Positions 1 through 9,763 of a DNA stretch of 64,000 bases are shown here, in pieces. Each line of letters opens with the position of its first letter. The stretch's first letter is position 1. Origin of the DNA: Bacteroidota bacterium (GTDB lineage Bacteria > Bacteroidota > Ignavibacteria > UBA10030 > UBA8401); NCBI GenBank assembly GCA_041658205.1, contig JBBAAO010000001.1, positions 682,001 to 746,000 on the forward strand, read 5' to 3'. Below the pieces are notes generated by a model. That model did not search any database, had not been told where the DNA came from, and saw only the letters and a list, made by a program, of their open reading frames with translations. A program made the translations under genes and the position numbers.

Positions 1-1877
1 GTCCGTTCACTGATCATCATTCGAGTGCCGTATGTTTTATTGGCACCTTCCATGCGCGAACCGAGATTCACTGCGTCCCCGATTACCGTGTAATCAAATC
101 TGCTGGATCCGCCGACGTTTCCGACGACCATAAAATCGGTATTCACTCCCATACGGACGACAAGCTTCGGTTTCCCTTCATGTTCCCATCGCGCAGCAAT
201 TTCTTTCACCTTTTCCTGCATTTGAAGTGCAGCACGGCAGGCATTCATGGCATTGTTCGGCAGCTGCATTGGAGCTCCCCACACTGCCATCACCGCATCG
301 CCGACATACTTATCAAGCGTTCCGTCATTCTTCAGAATAATGTCTGTCATCGCACTCAAATATTCATTCAGAATTCCAACAAGATCCACTGCATCCAGCT
401 TTTCCGAGAAATTAGTGAACGAAGCAATATCGGAGAAGAAAACGGTCAATTCTTTTTTCTCGCCGCCAAGCCGCAATTTTTCCGGATGCGCTATTAATTC
501 ATTCACAACAGAAGGGTTCAGATATTGACTGAACATTCCTTTAATCATCGTTTTCTGTTTTCGTTCAGTCAGATATTGGTAAACAGCACTTCCAACATAG
601 TTCAGGATTACCGCGGAAATCGGAGAAACAACCGGAAGCACCAAGTTGTGATGCGAAAATGAATAATAGAAAAGAGTAAGAATGAGGTCGATAAATCCTG
701 CAACAACAAGCACGGCAACAATTTCTATAATAAATGCATATCGTGTTTTAATCAGTTTCAGCCATGTCACTGCCGCGAATGTGAGCATGGAAAGGAAAAT
801 AATGAGGAACGTTTCATTCCATACCGAAAGTTTTACAAGATAATTTTGATGGATCAGTGTCTGTAATGCATTGGCGTGAAGTTCAACGCCGTACATTTGG
901 TTTCGCTCACTTGCTCCCGGTTCCGATACCGAAACATTGAACAGATCTTTTGACTCGGCAAAATACGGACCGATTAAAACGATTTTTTCTTTAAATATGC
1001 CATTGTGCAACACTCCAATATCCGGGTCGTCGAATCCATTTAATTGAACATGAAATTCACGTTCTTCAATTGTTTCGAATGTAGAGTCGTCAAGAATATC
1101 AACGATATCGTACTTGCGAAATGTATTCCCGGCATATCCGTAATAATTGATCAACATAGAAATATCATCGAACTTTGGCACGAGATGATTTCCAATGATA
1201 AAATGACCGTTTGTGTTTTCCGCATATGCTGTGGAGCGTAAGTCGATTGCTTTGTTTAAGACGGCAAAAGCAAAGGAGGGAATATATCGTTCCTGATTTG
1301 GCATTTTAGCAAACGGCATGTAACGACGATATACCCCGTCAACATCGTTTGGGACGAATACACTTCCGACTGCGCTATCAGCGGAATAAAAAATTGAATG
1401 AAAATTTTCATCCTCACGTGTAACCGTTACCCCTTCATCTCGAATCTCCGTTTTGCCCGCTACCACAACATTTTTGTATTGCTGGATTGTCTTATATAAT
1501 TCATCATCATGATGAGGGCCATTGAGATCGGTCTGTTCAAATGTAAGATCGATGCCGATTGCTTTCACCCCGGCACGATTCAGATTGCGGATTGCGCGGG
1601 CATAATAACTGCGCGGGAATGGAAATCTGTCTGGCACGGATGTTTCCGTTTTGTCCGATATTGAGACGATGATAACATCAAGCGATTCCTTGGGAAAAGG
1701 AAGGGCGCCTCTTTTTTGGAATGCTCGATCAAGAAAAGTGAGGGAAGTCCTCTCAAAGAAACCAAAATGAAAGATTGGATCTTGTACAAAGAGGATAACG
1801 ATGAGTGCGATCCCCGTGCTAACAAAGAAACGATTTAACCAAGTGTGCAGCCGCTGTTCCGATTGAGAGGAAGACAT
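1..1877 (-). CDS. CHASE2-domain adenylate/guanylate cyclase, C-terminus cut by window edge
   Basis: Membrane-bound class III nucleotide cyclase, expected to sense a signal outside the inner membrane and make cAMP or cGMP inside. About 625 residues are visible. An N-terminal membrane segment lies at about 16-34, a CHASE2-type extracytoplasmic region at about 40-340, and further membrane segments at about 350-430. The cyclase domain begins near 447. Its first metal Asp is in FFSDIASFT, the substrate Lys and second Asp are in LDKYVGDAV, and the transition-state Asn/Arg are in VNLGSRMEG, so it looks active. The ATG lies one base after the stop of the upstream barrel gene, which implies translational coupling. 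The extreme C-terminus is missing. The family call is firm. Adenylate versus guanylate specificity is inferred from the Lys only. Confidence 0.88.
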   Translation of the reverse strand, partial: MSSSQSEQRLHTWLNRFFVSTGIALIVILFVQDPIFHFGFFERTSLTFLDRAFQKRGALPFPKESLDVIIVSISDKTETSVPDRFPFPRSYYARAIRNLNRAGVKAIGIDLTFEQTDLNGPHHDDELYKTIQQYKNVVVAGKTEIRDEGVTVTREDENFHSIFYSADSAVGSVFVPNDVDGVYRRYMPFAKMPNQERYIPSFAFAVLNKAIDLRSTAYAENTNGHFIIGNHLVPKFDDISMLINYYGYAGNTFRKYDIVDILDDSTFETIEEREFHVQLNGFDDPDIGVLHNGIFKEKIVLIGPYFAESKDLFNVSVSEPGASERNQMYGVELHANALQTLIHQNYLVKLSVWNETFLIIFLSMLTFAAVTWLKLIKTRYAFIIEIVAVLVVAGFIDLILTLFYYSFSHHNLVLPVVSPISAVILNYVGSAVYQYLTERKQKTMIKGMFSQYLNPSVVNELIAHPEKLRLGGEKKELTVFFSDIASFTNFSEKLDAVDLVGILNEYLSAMTDIILKNDGTLDKYVGDAVMAVWGAPMQLPNNAMNACRAALQMQEKVKEIAARWEHEGKPKLVVRMGVNTDFMVVGNVGGSSRFDYTVIGDAVNLGSRMEGANKTYGTRMMISER

Positions 1878-1878
1878 A

Positions 1879-4245
1879 TCAAAAATCTATACGATACAAC
1901 AGACTGATATACGAATCATTCTTAGAGGTTGCTGTTGTTGAAAGTGCAGAAGAAGAATTTGCAATAAATTGATATTGCAACACGGTGATTTGTCGCTGAG
2001 TGATATTATATTGTATGCTTGTTTCAAAAACTGTTCGTGCAAGATCGCCAAATGTCGGTGCAAATGTGGCGCTGAGTCGTAAGATATCTTCGTAAATTTT
2101 ATACCGTCCGCTCAGTGATACCGTTTGATATGAAAGTGAAGATTGTGAGAGCACTCCCAATGAATCTACCTGCGGAAAGTTTAAATTACTAAACGATAAG
2201 CCGATAGTACTTTCCAATTTCGGATCGTGAACAGTGCTGATCAATGTCAAAATATTGAATGTTGAAACATCCTGCTCTTTTGGCGTTAAGTCGTTCTTGT
2301 CCGATATATCAAGATTTACGGATGCAGTGTGCCGACCCCAATAGGAGAAATCATAAGAACTTTGAAGAAAATATCTCGTCGTTTTATCGTTCACCGCTCT
2401 TAAGGCAATTTGCTGTGAAATACTTGTTGAATCAACTGGTTTAGGATTCAGCGGATTGGAATTGGTATTTAATCCATAACCCAAAGTAACATTCGGAAAA
2501 TCACGGGCGGGATAAAAAGAGATAGCCGTGTTGATCGTCTTATATGTTGTGGTGGCAATTTCAACATTAGCGGTGTTGTTCGTTAATTTTTCAAAGCTAC
2601 CAGTTAAGAATAGTCTATTATCAAAAAGCCGCAACCGGTCGATGACATTAAATCCCTTAATATCTTTTCGAAGCGATGTTGCACTGGCAGAATTATAATC
2701 TTTTCCATGAAAAACGTACGATGCTTTAATGTAATTGCCAAAATAATTAAACGATAATCCGGATTCATACACGAGTGACGTTCCGCCGACGGGGTTGATT
2801 GGAATAAGGTTTTCGTTTGGCGTGATGAACAATTTTAAAATCGGGAGGAATTTCTTCAATTGATCACCGTCGCTCTGCGAAAATGTCCCTTTTTTAATTG
2901 CGGCATCAATGCTGTCTTTATTGAATTCCGGAACTGAGATATCCACATTATTTAAACTGACCGCCGTTTGTGCTGTCAATTCAATTCTCCGGTCATCGAG
3001 TGCTATTAAAATATCCGAACCAAAGACAACACTTTCTTGCGGACGAACTACGATTGTTTTCGTTGCATCGAATGCATCTTTTGCTTTCATGTAGGTGAAG
3101 CCCCACTGGAACTTTTCTCCTTTGCCAAAACTTGGACGAACAATCATCATATCTCGTTTCAGTGTTGATGGCGTTCCGTTGAAATCGACCCGTCGAAGAA
3201 GTTCGCCGTTCGCTACATTCATGTTAAATCCGCCCAACAGAAGGTCAAGCGTATAACCGCGTACTCTCCTGCCATCCATTATAGAGTAGGGATATTTTGG
3301 ATAGGCATCTCCGAGTCCGAGCTTTGCATATCGAGCATCGATTCCTAAATAATATCTATTCTGCGGCTGGTTTTCCGGTTTTTCTTCCGATGTAATAGTC
3401 AATTGGGCATTTGTGCGAAGGAATTTGGCATATGATCCATAAGCACGGGCATCCAATCGGTTATATGTTTTTTTAGTTCCTTTGATACTTTCATTGCGCG
3501 ATTCGGCTTGAGCATTTCCGTTTCCTTGGAATGCACTTTCAATCTCTTCTGCTTGTTGTTCAGTTACAACCGCGAATCCGCGTCTTACTGTTGAAAGCTC
3601 TTTTCCACTCATATCGAATGTTGTAATAGAAAGATTAGCACCGCCGCTAATCGCTGCTGCCGGAATTGCATCGCTTGGAACAATTAACAGATCATCATAC
3701 AAGACCATGCTTCCCGAAAGGTCGATACCATTCAATTGGATCTTCGTTTTCGATTTATCGATCGTTGTATCAGCATACACAAACGAGATGGAAATGTATG
3801 TTTCGCCTTCTTTCACTTGTTCGCCCTCATCCGGACTCAAAATGATGATCTCAGGTTCACTTTCGGTGATAGGACTTACCGTGATCCTTGTCGGATTCAC
3901 CTGCGGATTCTCCAAAGGAAATGATTCCACAATACCATTCTGTGTTGTGGCAACAATGTAAATTTCAATAAACGGTGCCATAACATCCGCCGATGGAATC
4001 TCTGCAACTGCTGAATCACGCATCATCTGCATTTCCTGAGAACGGAATTCCGACTGGCCAAACTGGCGATAATACAGGACGATTCGCGAAAGTTCAGATG
4101 ATTGCTGCAATTCCACTGAAAGGGAGATTGGCTGACGTTCAACGACAGTTAATGGACGAATTCCTTTAAGATATGTATTAATCTGAGCCGCAAGCGGCAA
4201 CGTGCACAAAAGGAAAAAAAGAAAGAAGCGAGAGATAGATTTCAT
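1879..4245 (-). CDS. Secreted outer-membrane beta-barrel protein with N-terminal Ig-like domains
   Basis: Protein of 788 aa, not assigned to a named family. The chosen ATG gives a clean signal peptide (MKSISRFF...LPLAAQ). A longer frame starts inside a transcription terminator hairpin and was rejected. Residues about 20-130 form a domain with the pattern VEL...LYYR...IPSADVMAP...Y, which also occurs at the C-terminus of the neighbouring FecR protein. A second Ig-like stretch (SPDEGEQV...) follows. From about 260 onward, alternating amphipathic strands ending in YRIDF indicate an outer-membrane barrel with a terminal aromatic residue. It lies directly upstream of the CHASE2 cyclase with a one-base gap. 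Inference: an outer-membrane partner in an envelope signalling unit. Confidence 0.7.
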   Translation of the reverse strand: MKSISRFFLFFLLCTLPLAAQINTYLKGIRPLTVVERQPISLSVELQQSSELSRIVLYYRQFGQSEFRSQEMQMMRDSAVAEIPSADVMAPFIEIYIVATTQNGIVESFPLENPQVNPTRITVSPITESEPEIIILSPDEGEQVKEGETYISISFVYADTTIDKSKTKIQLNGIDLSGSMVLYDDLLIVPSDAIPAAAISGGANLSITTFDMSGKELSTVRRGFAVVTEQQAEEIESAFQGNGNAQAESRNESIKGTKKTYNRLDARAYGSYAKFLRTNAQLTITSEEKPENQPQNRYYLGIDARYAKLGLGDAYPKYPYSIMDGRRVRGYTLDLLLGGFNMNVANGELLRRVDFNGTPSTLKRDMMIVRPSFGKGEKFQWGFTYMKAKDAFDATKTIVVRPQESVVFGSDILIALDDRRIELTAQTAVSLNNVDISVPEFNKDSIDAAIKKGTFSQSDGDQLKKFLPILKLFITPNENLIPINPVGGTSLVYESGLSFNYFGNYIKASYVFHGKDYNSASATSLRKDIKGFNVIDRLRLFDNRLFLTGSFEKLTNNTANVEIATTTYKTINTAISFYPARDFPNVTLGYGLNTNSNPLNPKPVDSTSISQQIALRAVNDKTTRYFLQSSYDFSYWGRHTASVNLDISDKNDLTPKEQDVSTFNILTLISTVHDPKLESTIGLSFSNLNFPQVDSLGVLSQSSLSYQTVSLSGRYKIYEDILRLSATFAPTFGDLARTVFETSIQYNITQRQITVLQYQFIANSSSALSTTATSKNDSYISLLYRIDF

Positions 4246-4329
4246 TGAGAATAATTGGTTGGGAAAAGAAATCGCTTGCAATCTATCAAATGTGTGAAAG
4301 AGTTGCAAGCGTAGGGATTGAAATTGGGT

Positions 4330-4365
4330 AAAAAAAATGTCCGACACCGGTGTTGTGTCGGACAT
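4330..4365 (-). terminator. Rho-independent terminator after the FecR gene
   Basis: Read on the minus strand, an 11-bp perfect stem (arms TGTCCGACAC/GTGTCGGACA plus one A-T pair) with a 7-nt loop is followed by eight T. It lies about 20 bases after the FecR-protein stop and ahead of the chosen start of the barrel gene. It therefore separates the two genes transcriptionally or acts as a partial terminator. It also shows that an ATG inside this hairpin is not a real start. Confidence 0.9.
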
Positions 4366-4386
4366 TCAAAACATGTAAATGATGTG

Positions 4387-5478
4387 TTATTTAAATTCGA
4401 TAATCATCGTTTTTCGTTTACCGGTCGGATCAGTAAACGGTACCTTTAATTCATTTTTTTGTCCGGCTTGGATAGGTAAGCTAAGAGGATTTGTTTCCGG
4501 AGATGCCGCTGGTGCGCTGAACTCCGATCCGTCTTTTAGTCTTAAGACAGCATAGACAGAAATACTTGGCGCAAATACATCGGCAGCCGGGATTGTGAAT
4601 TTTGTTACCCGTTCGTTGAATTGTGTCTTCAGAAACTTGAACACTTGATCCTGTTTTGGCCGATAATACAATGTGAGATCAGTCGTTGATTTTTTCAACG
4701 AATCGAGTGTAATAGAGGCCTGTGTCAATTCAACGGATACCACAAGATCTTGATTCTCTTTTCCAACAGAAGCATTTATTGCTAAACCAAGTGTAATTCC
4801 AGCCGATGAAGTTGACGAATCGGGAGTAGTTGTCCCCCCTTGATTGCTTCCTTCGGATTTTGTGCTGTCAGTTGTTCCCTGATTCATCAGACGTCGGTCT
4901 TCTTTTGAAGATTCCTCAACTTTAATTGATCCGTCCGACATCGAATATGCCGTCTGTCCTGCTTTTACATTGAGGATTGTATTTGAAATAAGGTTCTTAA
5001 AATCAATATTCCCGGTCCCAAGAATAAGTACATCGTTGCTATCTTGTCCGGCAATCAGCAATCCAGCAGTACCTCGGATAGAAGCAACAGATGTTGGTGT
5101 GGAGAATTCGAATTTTTCGTTAGGGCGTTTCTTCACCTGAAATCCAACTTCGCCTCGCTGTAAATAGACATTCTTTGAGAATTGACCCTTTTCAATTTCT
5201 CCGCTAATGGTTACTTCTGATTTTTCTTGAACACGGATAATAGAGTTCTCTAGGAATTTTACGATCGCAAAAGAATTTTCTTGCGTTCGTATAACGTCAC
5301 CCGTTGTGAGCGGGGTGGCAGCTTTCGCTTTTGTCCAATCCTTTTCTCCCGTTTTGTAATCAACAACGCCAACCGGTTTAAAGATTGTCGCCACCGCTTT
5401 TTTCTTCTGTGCCGGTGACAACCCAACGACCACGCAAGAGAGGAAGAGAATAGTGAATATGGAGATAGTCTGCTTCAT
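4387..5478 (-). CDS. FecR-domain secreted protein
   Basis: Protein of 363 aa with a signal peptide. The chosen ATG has AAAGGA about seven bases upstream; another ATG 15 bases earlier has poorer spacing. Residues about 30-200 form a FecR-like domain (VIRTQENSFAIVKFL, then FSTPTSVASIRGTAG and an AGQTAYS segment), the type found in periplasmic regulators and CHASE2-associated proteins. A Ser/Thr/Gly-rich linker (about 200-230) leads to a C-terminal domain at about 245-345 with LYYR and IPAADVFAP, which matches the N-terminal domain of the next protein in the cluster. There is no nearby ECF sigma factor, so classical FecIR signalling is unlikely. A partner of the CHASE2 cyclase or a surface scaffold is more plausible. 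Confidence 0.8.
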   Translation of the reverse strand: MKQTISIFTILFLSCVVVGLSPAQKKKAVATIFKPVGVVDYKTGEKDWTKAKAATPLTTGDVIRTQENSFAIVKFLENSIIRVQEKSEVTISGEIEKGQFSKNVYLQRGEVGFQVKKRPNEKFEFSTPTSVASIRGTAGLLIAGQDSNDVLILGTGNIDFKNLISNTILNVKAGQTAYSMSDGSIKVEESSKEDRRLMNQGTTDSTKSEGSNQGGTTTPDSSTSSAGITLGLAINASVGKENQDLVVSVELTQASITLDSLKKSTTDLTLYYRPKQDQVFKFLKTQFNERVTKFTIPAADVFAPSISVYAVLRLKDGSEFSAPAASPETNPLSLPIQAGQKNELKVPFTDPTGKRKTMIIEFK

Positions 5479-5498
5479 AATTTTTCCTTTCATCCCCC

Positions 5499-6641
5499 TT
5501 AGTCTTCAAAACGGACTGAGATGATTTTATCCTTTTTTTCGAGCAACAATTTTTGAAGATCCTGCGCGCTCAGTGCTACGCCATTTAACGTAATGCCGTT
5601 AACATTTAATTGAAGATTGAGATCTTGAATGACATTGAACACGTTTTGAAATTCGCTTCCCCCGAACGTTGTTTGTAAAATATTGATCACTACCTGTCCT
5701 TGAGGATCGGCAATTGCAAACGATCGTATTGTGCGAATAGGTTCTACATCAAATCCGAATGCCGTAGCAATTCCATCCAAAACGATGACATACATTCTCC
5801 CGCGCTCAAGCTGTCTTGGTCCGCGAAGGTATTCTACTCCCGGACGGCTGGCAACGCTTTGAGGATAGGTGAATGAACTGAGATTTCCAGAAAGCCGACG
5901 GTCAATCTTAACCTGCAGATACGGATCTGAAGCGGTAATTGCATCCTCCAACGATTGATGTTCCGGACGGAGTTCGTAGACAGAAAGCATAATTGTCCGG
6001 GTATCGTATGTCCATTGGAATTGCGGAAACGGTGTAGGATAAATATATCCATTTGTAAACGGCACATCCAGCACAGTTGAAGTAGGATTTGTAATATTTA
6101 TAGAACGGTCAATTTGAGGTATGGGGGATTCGTTCGTCGGGACTTGACCGTTAATTGAATCCACTTTTACGCGAATTGAAATTTCATACAAACCCGAAGG
6201 TACTCGTCCTCCGCTAGATGGATCAATAACCTTATCCTTCAATTTCGATTTCATACTTTCATTGATATCCTGCTCCAGGAAATCAATATCGGAACTAGGA
6301 TTGTCAGCATCTTTGCTTGTAAATTCCCGATAAGCACCTGACACTAAAAATGGCTTAGTCTTTCCATAAGCGATCCTTACTTTTTGTCTGTCTTCTTCCA
6401 GTGTAACATAGGCTTCAAAAATCATTGTGATTTTGACGAGGTTGCTTGGATTGGCATTAATAAATCGTAAAGAAAATGTCGTCGGAGCAATATCTTTTAT
6501 TTTTTCAGCAAAAGGATCAACAAGAACTGATGCATTAATAATGTCTGCATCTGTGATGATGGGTTCGACGGTAACCGACTGACTAGAACTGATCGAGAAT
6601 AAACAGATGATCAGTGCAAACGGTGTTAAAATCTTTTTCAT
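5499..6641 (-). CDS. Secreted protein of unknown function, first gene of FecR/CHASE2 cluster
   Basis: Protein of 380 aa with a signal peptide (MKKILTPFALIICLFSISSSQ) and no recognised family. The sequence suggests two beta-rich domains: about 25-190, with a long acidic/polar stretch, and about 195-310, containing FQWTYDTRTIMLSVYEL and LERGRMYVIVLDG, which reads like a fibronectin- or Ig-like fold. A short C-terminal helical part follows. A good Shine-Dalgarno (TAGGAGAA) precedes the ATG. The stop lies about 20 bases before the FecR-protein start, so the two are probably co-transcribed. Likely periplasmic or surface-exposed, with a role in the same system (inference). Confidence 0.65.
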   Translation of the reverse strand: MKKILTPFALIICLFSISSSQSVTVEPIITDADIINASVLVDPFAEKIKDIAPTTFSLRFINANPSNLVKITMIFEAYVTLEEDRQKVRIAYGKTKPFLVSGAYREFTSKDADNPSSDIDFLEQDINESMKSKLKDKVIDPSSGGRVPSGLYEISIRVKVDSINGQVPTNESPIPQIDRSINITNPTSTVLDVPFTNGYIYPTPFPQFQWTYDTRTIMLSVYELRPEHQSLEDAITASDPYLQVKIDRRLSGNLSSFTYPQSVASRPGVEYLRGPRQLERGRMYVIVLDGIATAFGFDVEPIRTIRSFAIADPQGQVVINILQTTFGGSEFQNVFNVIQDLNLQLNVNGITLNGVALSAQDLQKLLLEKKDKIISVRFED

Positions 6642-6784
6642 TGTTGTTCTCCTATAATGCTTGTTGCAAAATAGATGATTTTCTCAAATTCATTGTGTTA
6701 ATCATCACTAACTGTATTCTCGATTAATTTAATATTTCCTTATGCAGAATGAAGAGTTGAAAATTCAATAGTCACCTATGACTG

Positions 6785-8146
6785 CTAACCAAAAATGTCG
6801 TTGTATAAGACAAAAACCATGAATGCAAGAAGAATCGCCATTCCGGCCTGTTGAATTCTGATTTGTACTATGTTCGGCAACGGTTTTCGAGCGATTGCCT
6901 CATAAATAAGAACAATCAAATGTCCACCATCCAGGGCCGGAAAGGGAAGTATATTCATCACAGCAAGACTGATACTGAGCAGTGCAGTGAAAGCCAGAAA
7001 ACTGATGATGCCGCTCTCTGCGCTCCGTGTTGCCATTTGCGCAATCTTCACGGGGCCGCCGACCGATTTTGTGAACTCAACTTTTCCGACAATCAATTGC
7101 CAGATGGAATGAGCATACAATGTCGTAGCGCTAATCGTTTGTCGTACGCCGCGAGGAAAGGACTCAAACAATCCATATTGTCTGGTCAGGATCGGTCCAT
7201 TATATCTGCTTCCTACCGAAATGCCGATACGTCCTTCGGACGATGGTGTCACCAAAATTGTTTTCAATTCATTATTTCGTTTTACAATCATTGCTACTTC
7301 TTTTTCCGAATTTCCACTGATGATTTTTATGACATGTTCCTGATTGTAGACCGGAGATCCGTTGATGGACACAATAATATCATCGGAGAGTAGTCCTGCT
7401 TTGTCTGCCGGCTTGCCAGGCATGACTTCATTAATTAATGCTTCCGTATTGTTAGGAAAAATACCGAAGGTCATTTGGGAAACATCTGGGATATCGTTGC
7501 GAGAAATGGAAATAGTTCGACGGCTACCTGCACGTTCAATCTCCATTGAAATATCGTTCCCAAGAAAATCAAAATAGATGGAAGTTTGGATTGCTTCCCA
7601 GTATTCCATTGGTTTCTCGTTGATGGAGATGATCTTATCACCGGCTTGCAATCCGACTTTTGCTGCGGGGGAATCGTTAATGACAATGCCGACCTCGTTC
7701 GTCTGCATGAACGATTCACCCTGCACATAGTTTATTCCCCAAAAGATTCCAATTGCTAAAAGAATGTTCATGATCACGCCGGCAGAAATAACAATCATTC
7801 TCTGCCAGACAGGTTTGGAGCGATATTCCCACGGCTGCGGTTCGGTTTTTTGCATTTCGGTGTCTAAACTTTCGTCGATCATTCCTGCGATCTTCACATA
7901 TCCACCGATGGGAAATGCTGAGACTCGGTAATCGGTATTGCCGTAAAGATCAAGGTCATCTTTTAATTTGCCAAAAGTGAATTTCGTGATCTTGTTCCAA
8001 CCGAACACTCTATTACCCATACCGAGTGCAAACACATCTGCTCTCATGCCGCAGGCAATAGCTGCAAGAAAGTGCCCAAGTTCATGGACGAAAACAAGAA
8101 TGCCAATGGTGATTAAAAAATAAACTATTGTGCTGATCGTTTCCAT
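6785..8146 (-). CDS. rseP: Site-2 intramembrane zinc protease RseP
   Basis: Protein of 453 aa that cleaves membrane-spanning anti-sigma factors or remnant signal peptides within the inner membrane. The zinc motif HELGH is at residues 21-25 in the first membrane helix. Two PDZ domains follow (about 140-215 and 225-300; NDSPAAKVGLQAGD and PGKPADKAGL). The third zinc ligand is in the C-terminal NILPFPALDGGH segment (Asp406). Membrane segments lie near 120-140, 380-400 and 435-450. It starts about 20 bases after the dxr stop; the dxr-rseP order is common in bacteria and supports the assignment. Length is typical for the family. Confidence 0.96.
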   Translation of the reverse strand: METISTIVYFLITIGILVFVHELGHFLAAIACGMRADVFALGMGNRVFGWNKITKFTFGKLKDDLDLYGNTDYRVSAFPIGGYVKIAGMIDESLDTEMQKTEPQPWEYRSKPVWQRMIVISAGVIMNILLAIGIFWGINYVQGESFMQTNEVGIVINDSPAAKVGLQAGDKIISINEKPMEYWEAIQTSIYFDFLGNDISMEIERAGSRRTISISRNDIPDVSQMTFGIFPNNTEALINEVMPGKPADKAGLLSDDIIVSINGSPVYNQEHVIKIISGNSEKEVAMIVKRNNELKTILVTPSSEGRIGISVGSRYNGPILTRQYGLFESFPRGVRQTISATTLYAHSIWQLIVGKVEFTKSVGGPVKIAQMATRSAESGIISFLAFTALLSISLAVMNILPFPALDGGHLIVLIYEAIARKPLPNIVQIRIQQAGMAILLAFMVFVLYNDIFG

Positions 8147-8166
8147 TACGTTAGGTGCCTTTGTGA

Positions 8167-9303
8167 TTATTGTAAAATGTTTCTCGTTTCCCTATCTGCT
8201 TCAACAACTTCTTCAAGCGAAGGGTTCGCCACATTTGAATGTTTTTCCATCGCTGCGCAAATCATCTTTGGTATATCCAGGAATGCTATTTTATTGTTCA
8301 AAAATTGAGCAACTGCCACTTCATTTGCAGCGTTCATCACAGCCGGTATTGTTCCACCTTCTTTTAGTGCATCATACGCCAATTGAAGACAGGGGAATTT
8401 ATCATGATCCGGTTCGAAGAATGTCATTTCGCTCAATGTTGGGAAGTGTATGCGAGGGAATTTTGAGATAGACCGTGACGGATAGGTGAGCGCATATTGA
8501 ATCGGTAATTTCATATCAGGAATGCCAAGTTGTGCTTTTATGGAACCATCAACAAATTCCACCATTGAATGGATAATAGACTGCGGATGGACGACGACTT
8601 CAATTTTTTCAGCCGGCATACCAAAAAGCCAATGAGCTTCAATCACCTCTAAGCCTTTATTCATCAATGTTGCGGAATCGATCGTGATTTTACTTCCCAT
8701 CGTCCAATTTGGATGTTTTAATGCTTCCTCACGAGTAACACTCCGTAACTCTTCTTTTGATGTAGTTCTAAATGGCCCGCCGGAAGCGGTAAGGATGATT
8801 TTATTCACCTTGTTTGGGAGTTCTCCCACGAGGCATTGAAAGATTGCGGAGTGTTCACTGTCAACCGGAAGCAGATCGACTTTATATCGTTCTACCAACG
8901 GCATAATAATCTCCCCGGCAACCACTAACGTTTCTTTGTTGGCAAGTGCAATTTTCTTTTTCGCCTCAATTGCCTTAATCGTTGGACGTAAACCGGCAAA
9001 TCCTACAAGTGCGCTCACAACAATATCCACATCATCGCGTTGAACGATCTCCAGCAGACTTTCTTCTCCGAAAAGAACTTCAACCGAACTCGGAACAATC
9101 TTTTTTATTTCCTTGCCAATTTTTTTGTCAATAATAACAACGCCTTTTGGCTTAAATCGCTGAATTTGCTCTAGTAATACGTTGGTATTATTGTTGACGG
9201 TAAGATATGACGCTACAAATTCTTTTGGGAAATGCGAAATGACTTCTAATGTTTGTTGGCCAATGGAACCTGTGGAACCTAGGATAGCGATACGTTTTTG
9301 CAA
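8167..9303 (-). CDS. dxr: 1-deoxy-D-xylulose-5-phosphate reductoisomerase
   Basis: Protein of 378 aa, catalysing the NADPH-dependent conversion of DXP to MEP, the second step of the MEP isoprenoid pathway. The NADPH-binding loop GSTGSIG is at 9-15. The substrate and metal region PVDSEHSAIFQ lies near 145-155, followed by TASGGPFR and the flexible-loop region HPNWTMGSKITIDSATLMNK. All expected catalytic segments are present and the length is normal. It is the first gene of a two-gene unit with rseP. ispE elsewhere in the window belongs to the same pathway. Confidence 0.97.
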   Translation of the reverse strand: MQKRIAILGSTGSIGQQTLEVISHFPKEFVASYLTVNNNTNVLLEQIQRFKPKGVVIIDKKIGKEIKKIVPSSVEVLFGEESLLEIVQRDDVDIVVSALVGFAGLRPTIKAIEAKKKIALANKETLVVAGEIIMPLVERYKVDLLPVDSEHSAIFQCLVGELPNKVNKIILTASGGPFRTTSKEELRSVTREEALKHPNWTMGSKITIDSATLMNKGLEVIEAHWLFGMPAEKIEVVVHPQSIIHSMVEFVDGSIKAQLGIPDMKLPIQYALTYPSRSISKFPRIHFPTLSEMTFFEPDHDKFPCLQLAYDALKEGGTIPAVMNAANEVAVAQFLNNKIAFLDIPKMICAAMEKHSNVANPSLEEVVEADRETRNILQ

Positions 9304-9763
9304 TCGATAATCTCAAATATAATTTAATGTATTGTAAAATACTTAATGTGCCGCTGGGAAGCAATTGATTCAACGGATAGGATATATGGGATAAAATTCA
9401 ACGAAAATTCACTTCAAATGAACGACTGACCATAAAAAAAAATCTAAGATAGGCCTCCAATTTGAGTAAGAAAGAGAGTATAAGTAATTGAGAGATGTTT
9501 GTTTAATCAAACGTGTTTTTTATCTGTCAAAATTGTGGAAATTATCAACAATTGATCATCAACTTTGCATCTGTTCTCACTAGTCGTTACAGATTATAGA
9601 AGTTGAAGATGAATACAGTAACATTGTGTAAAAGTTATTTTGGTGTATTCTAAATCCGTGAAAAAAATATTATGATTTTCTAATACATTTTTTTATTTAA
9701 ATGTGTTTTGTATCAATAAATTTTTGTTACTTTATAGTAATATTAAAAAAAGAGTAAGATGGT
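9304..9763. other. AT-rich divergent intergenic region
   Basis: 460 bases between the divergent dxr and pseudopilin-like genes, very AT-rich with many A and T runs. No open frame with coding character and no clear RNA gene were seen. It must contain the promoters for both directions; one weak candidate toward the right is listed separately. Confidence 0.6.
9707..9734 (+). promoter_or_regulatory. Possible Bacteroidetes-type promoter for the pseudopilin-like operon
   Basis: TTTG followed after 17 bases by TACTTTA resembles the Bacteroidetes -33 (TTTG) and -7 (TAnnTTTG) elements. The -7 match is imperfect. It lies about 30 bases before the first ATG of the operon. AT-rich sequence makes chance matches likely. 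Confidence 0.25.

Noticed and set aside
1580..1825. 81-residue open frame on the minus strand
   Set aside because: It lies in another frame of the CHASE2 cyclase gene and has no family resemblance.
4245..4365. N-terminal extension of the barrel protein by 40 residues
   Set aside because: It would be encoded by the terminator hairpin and lacks any signal or domain; the downstream ATG gives a clean signal peptide.
6851..7393. 180-residue open frame on the plus strand
   Set aside because: It is antisense to rseP, which has all its motifs; the translation is low in coding character.
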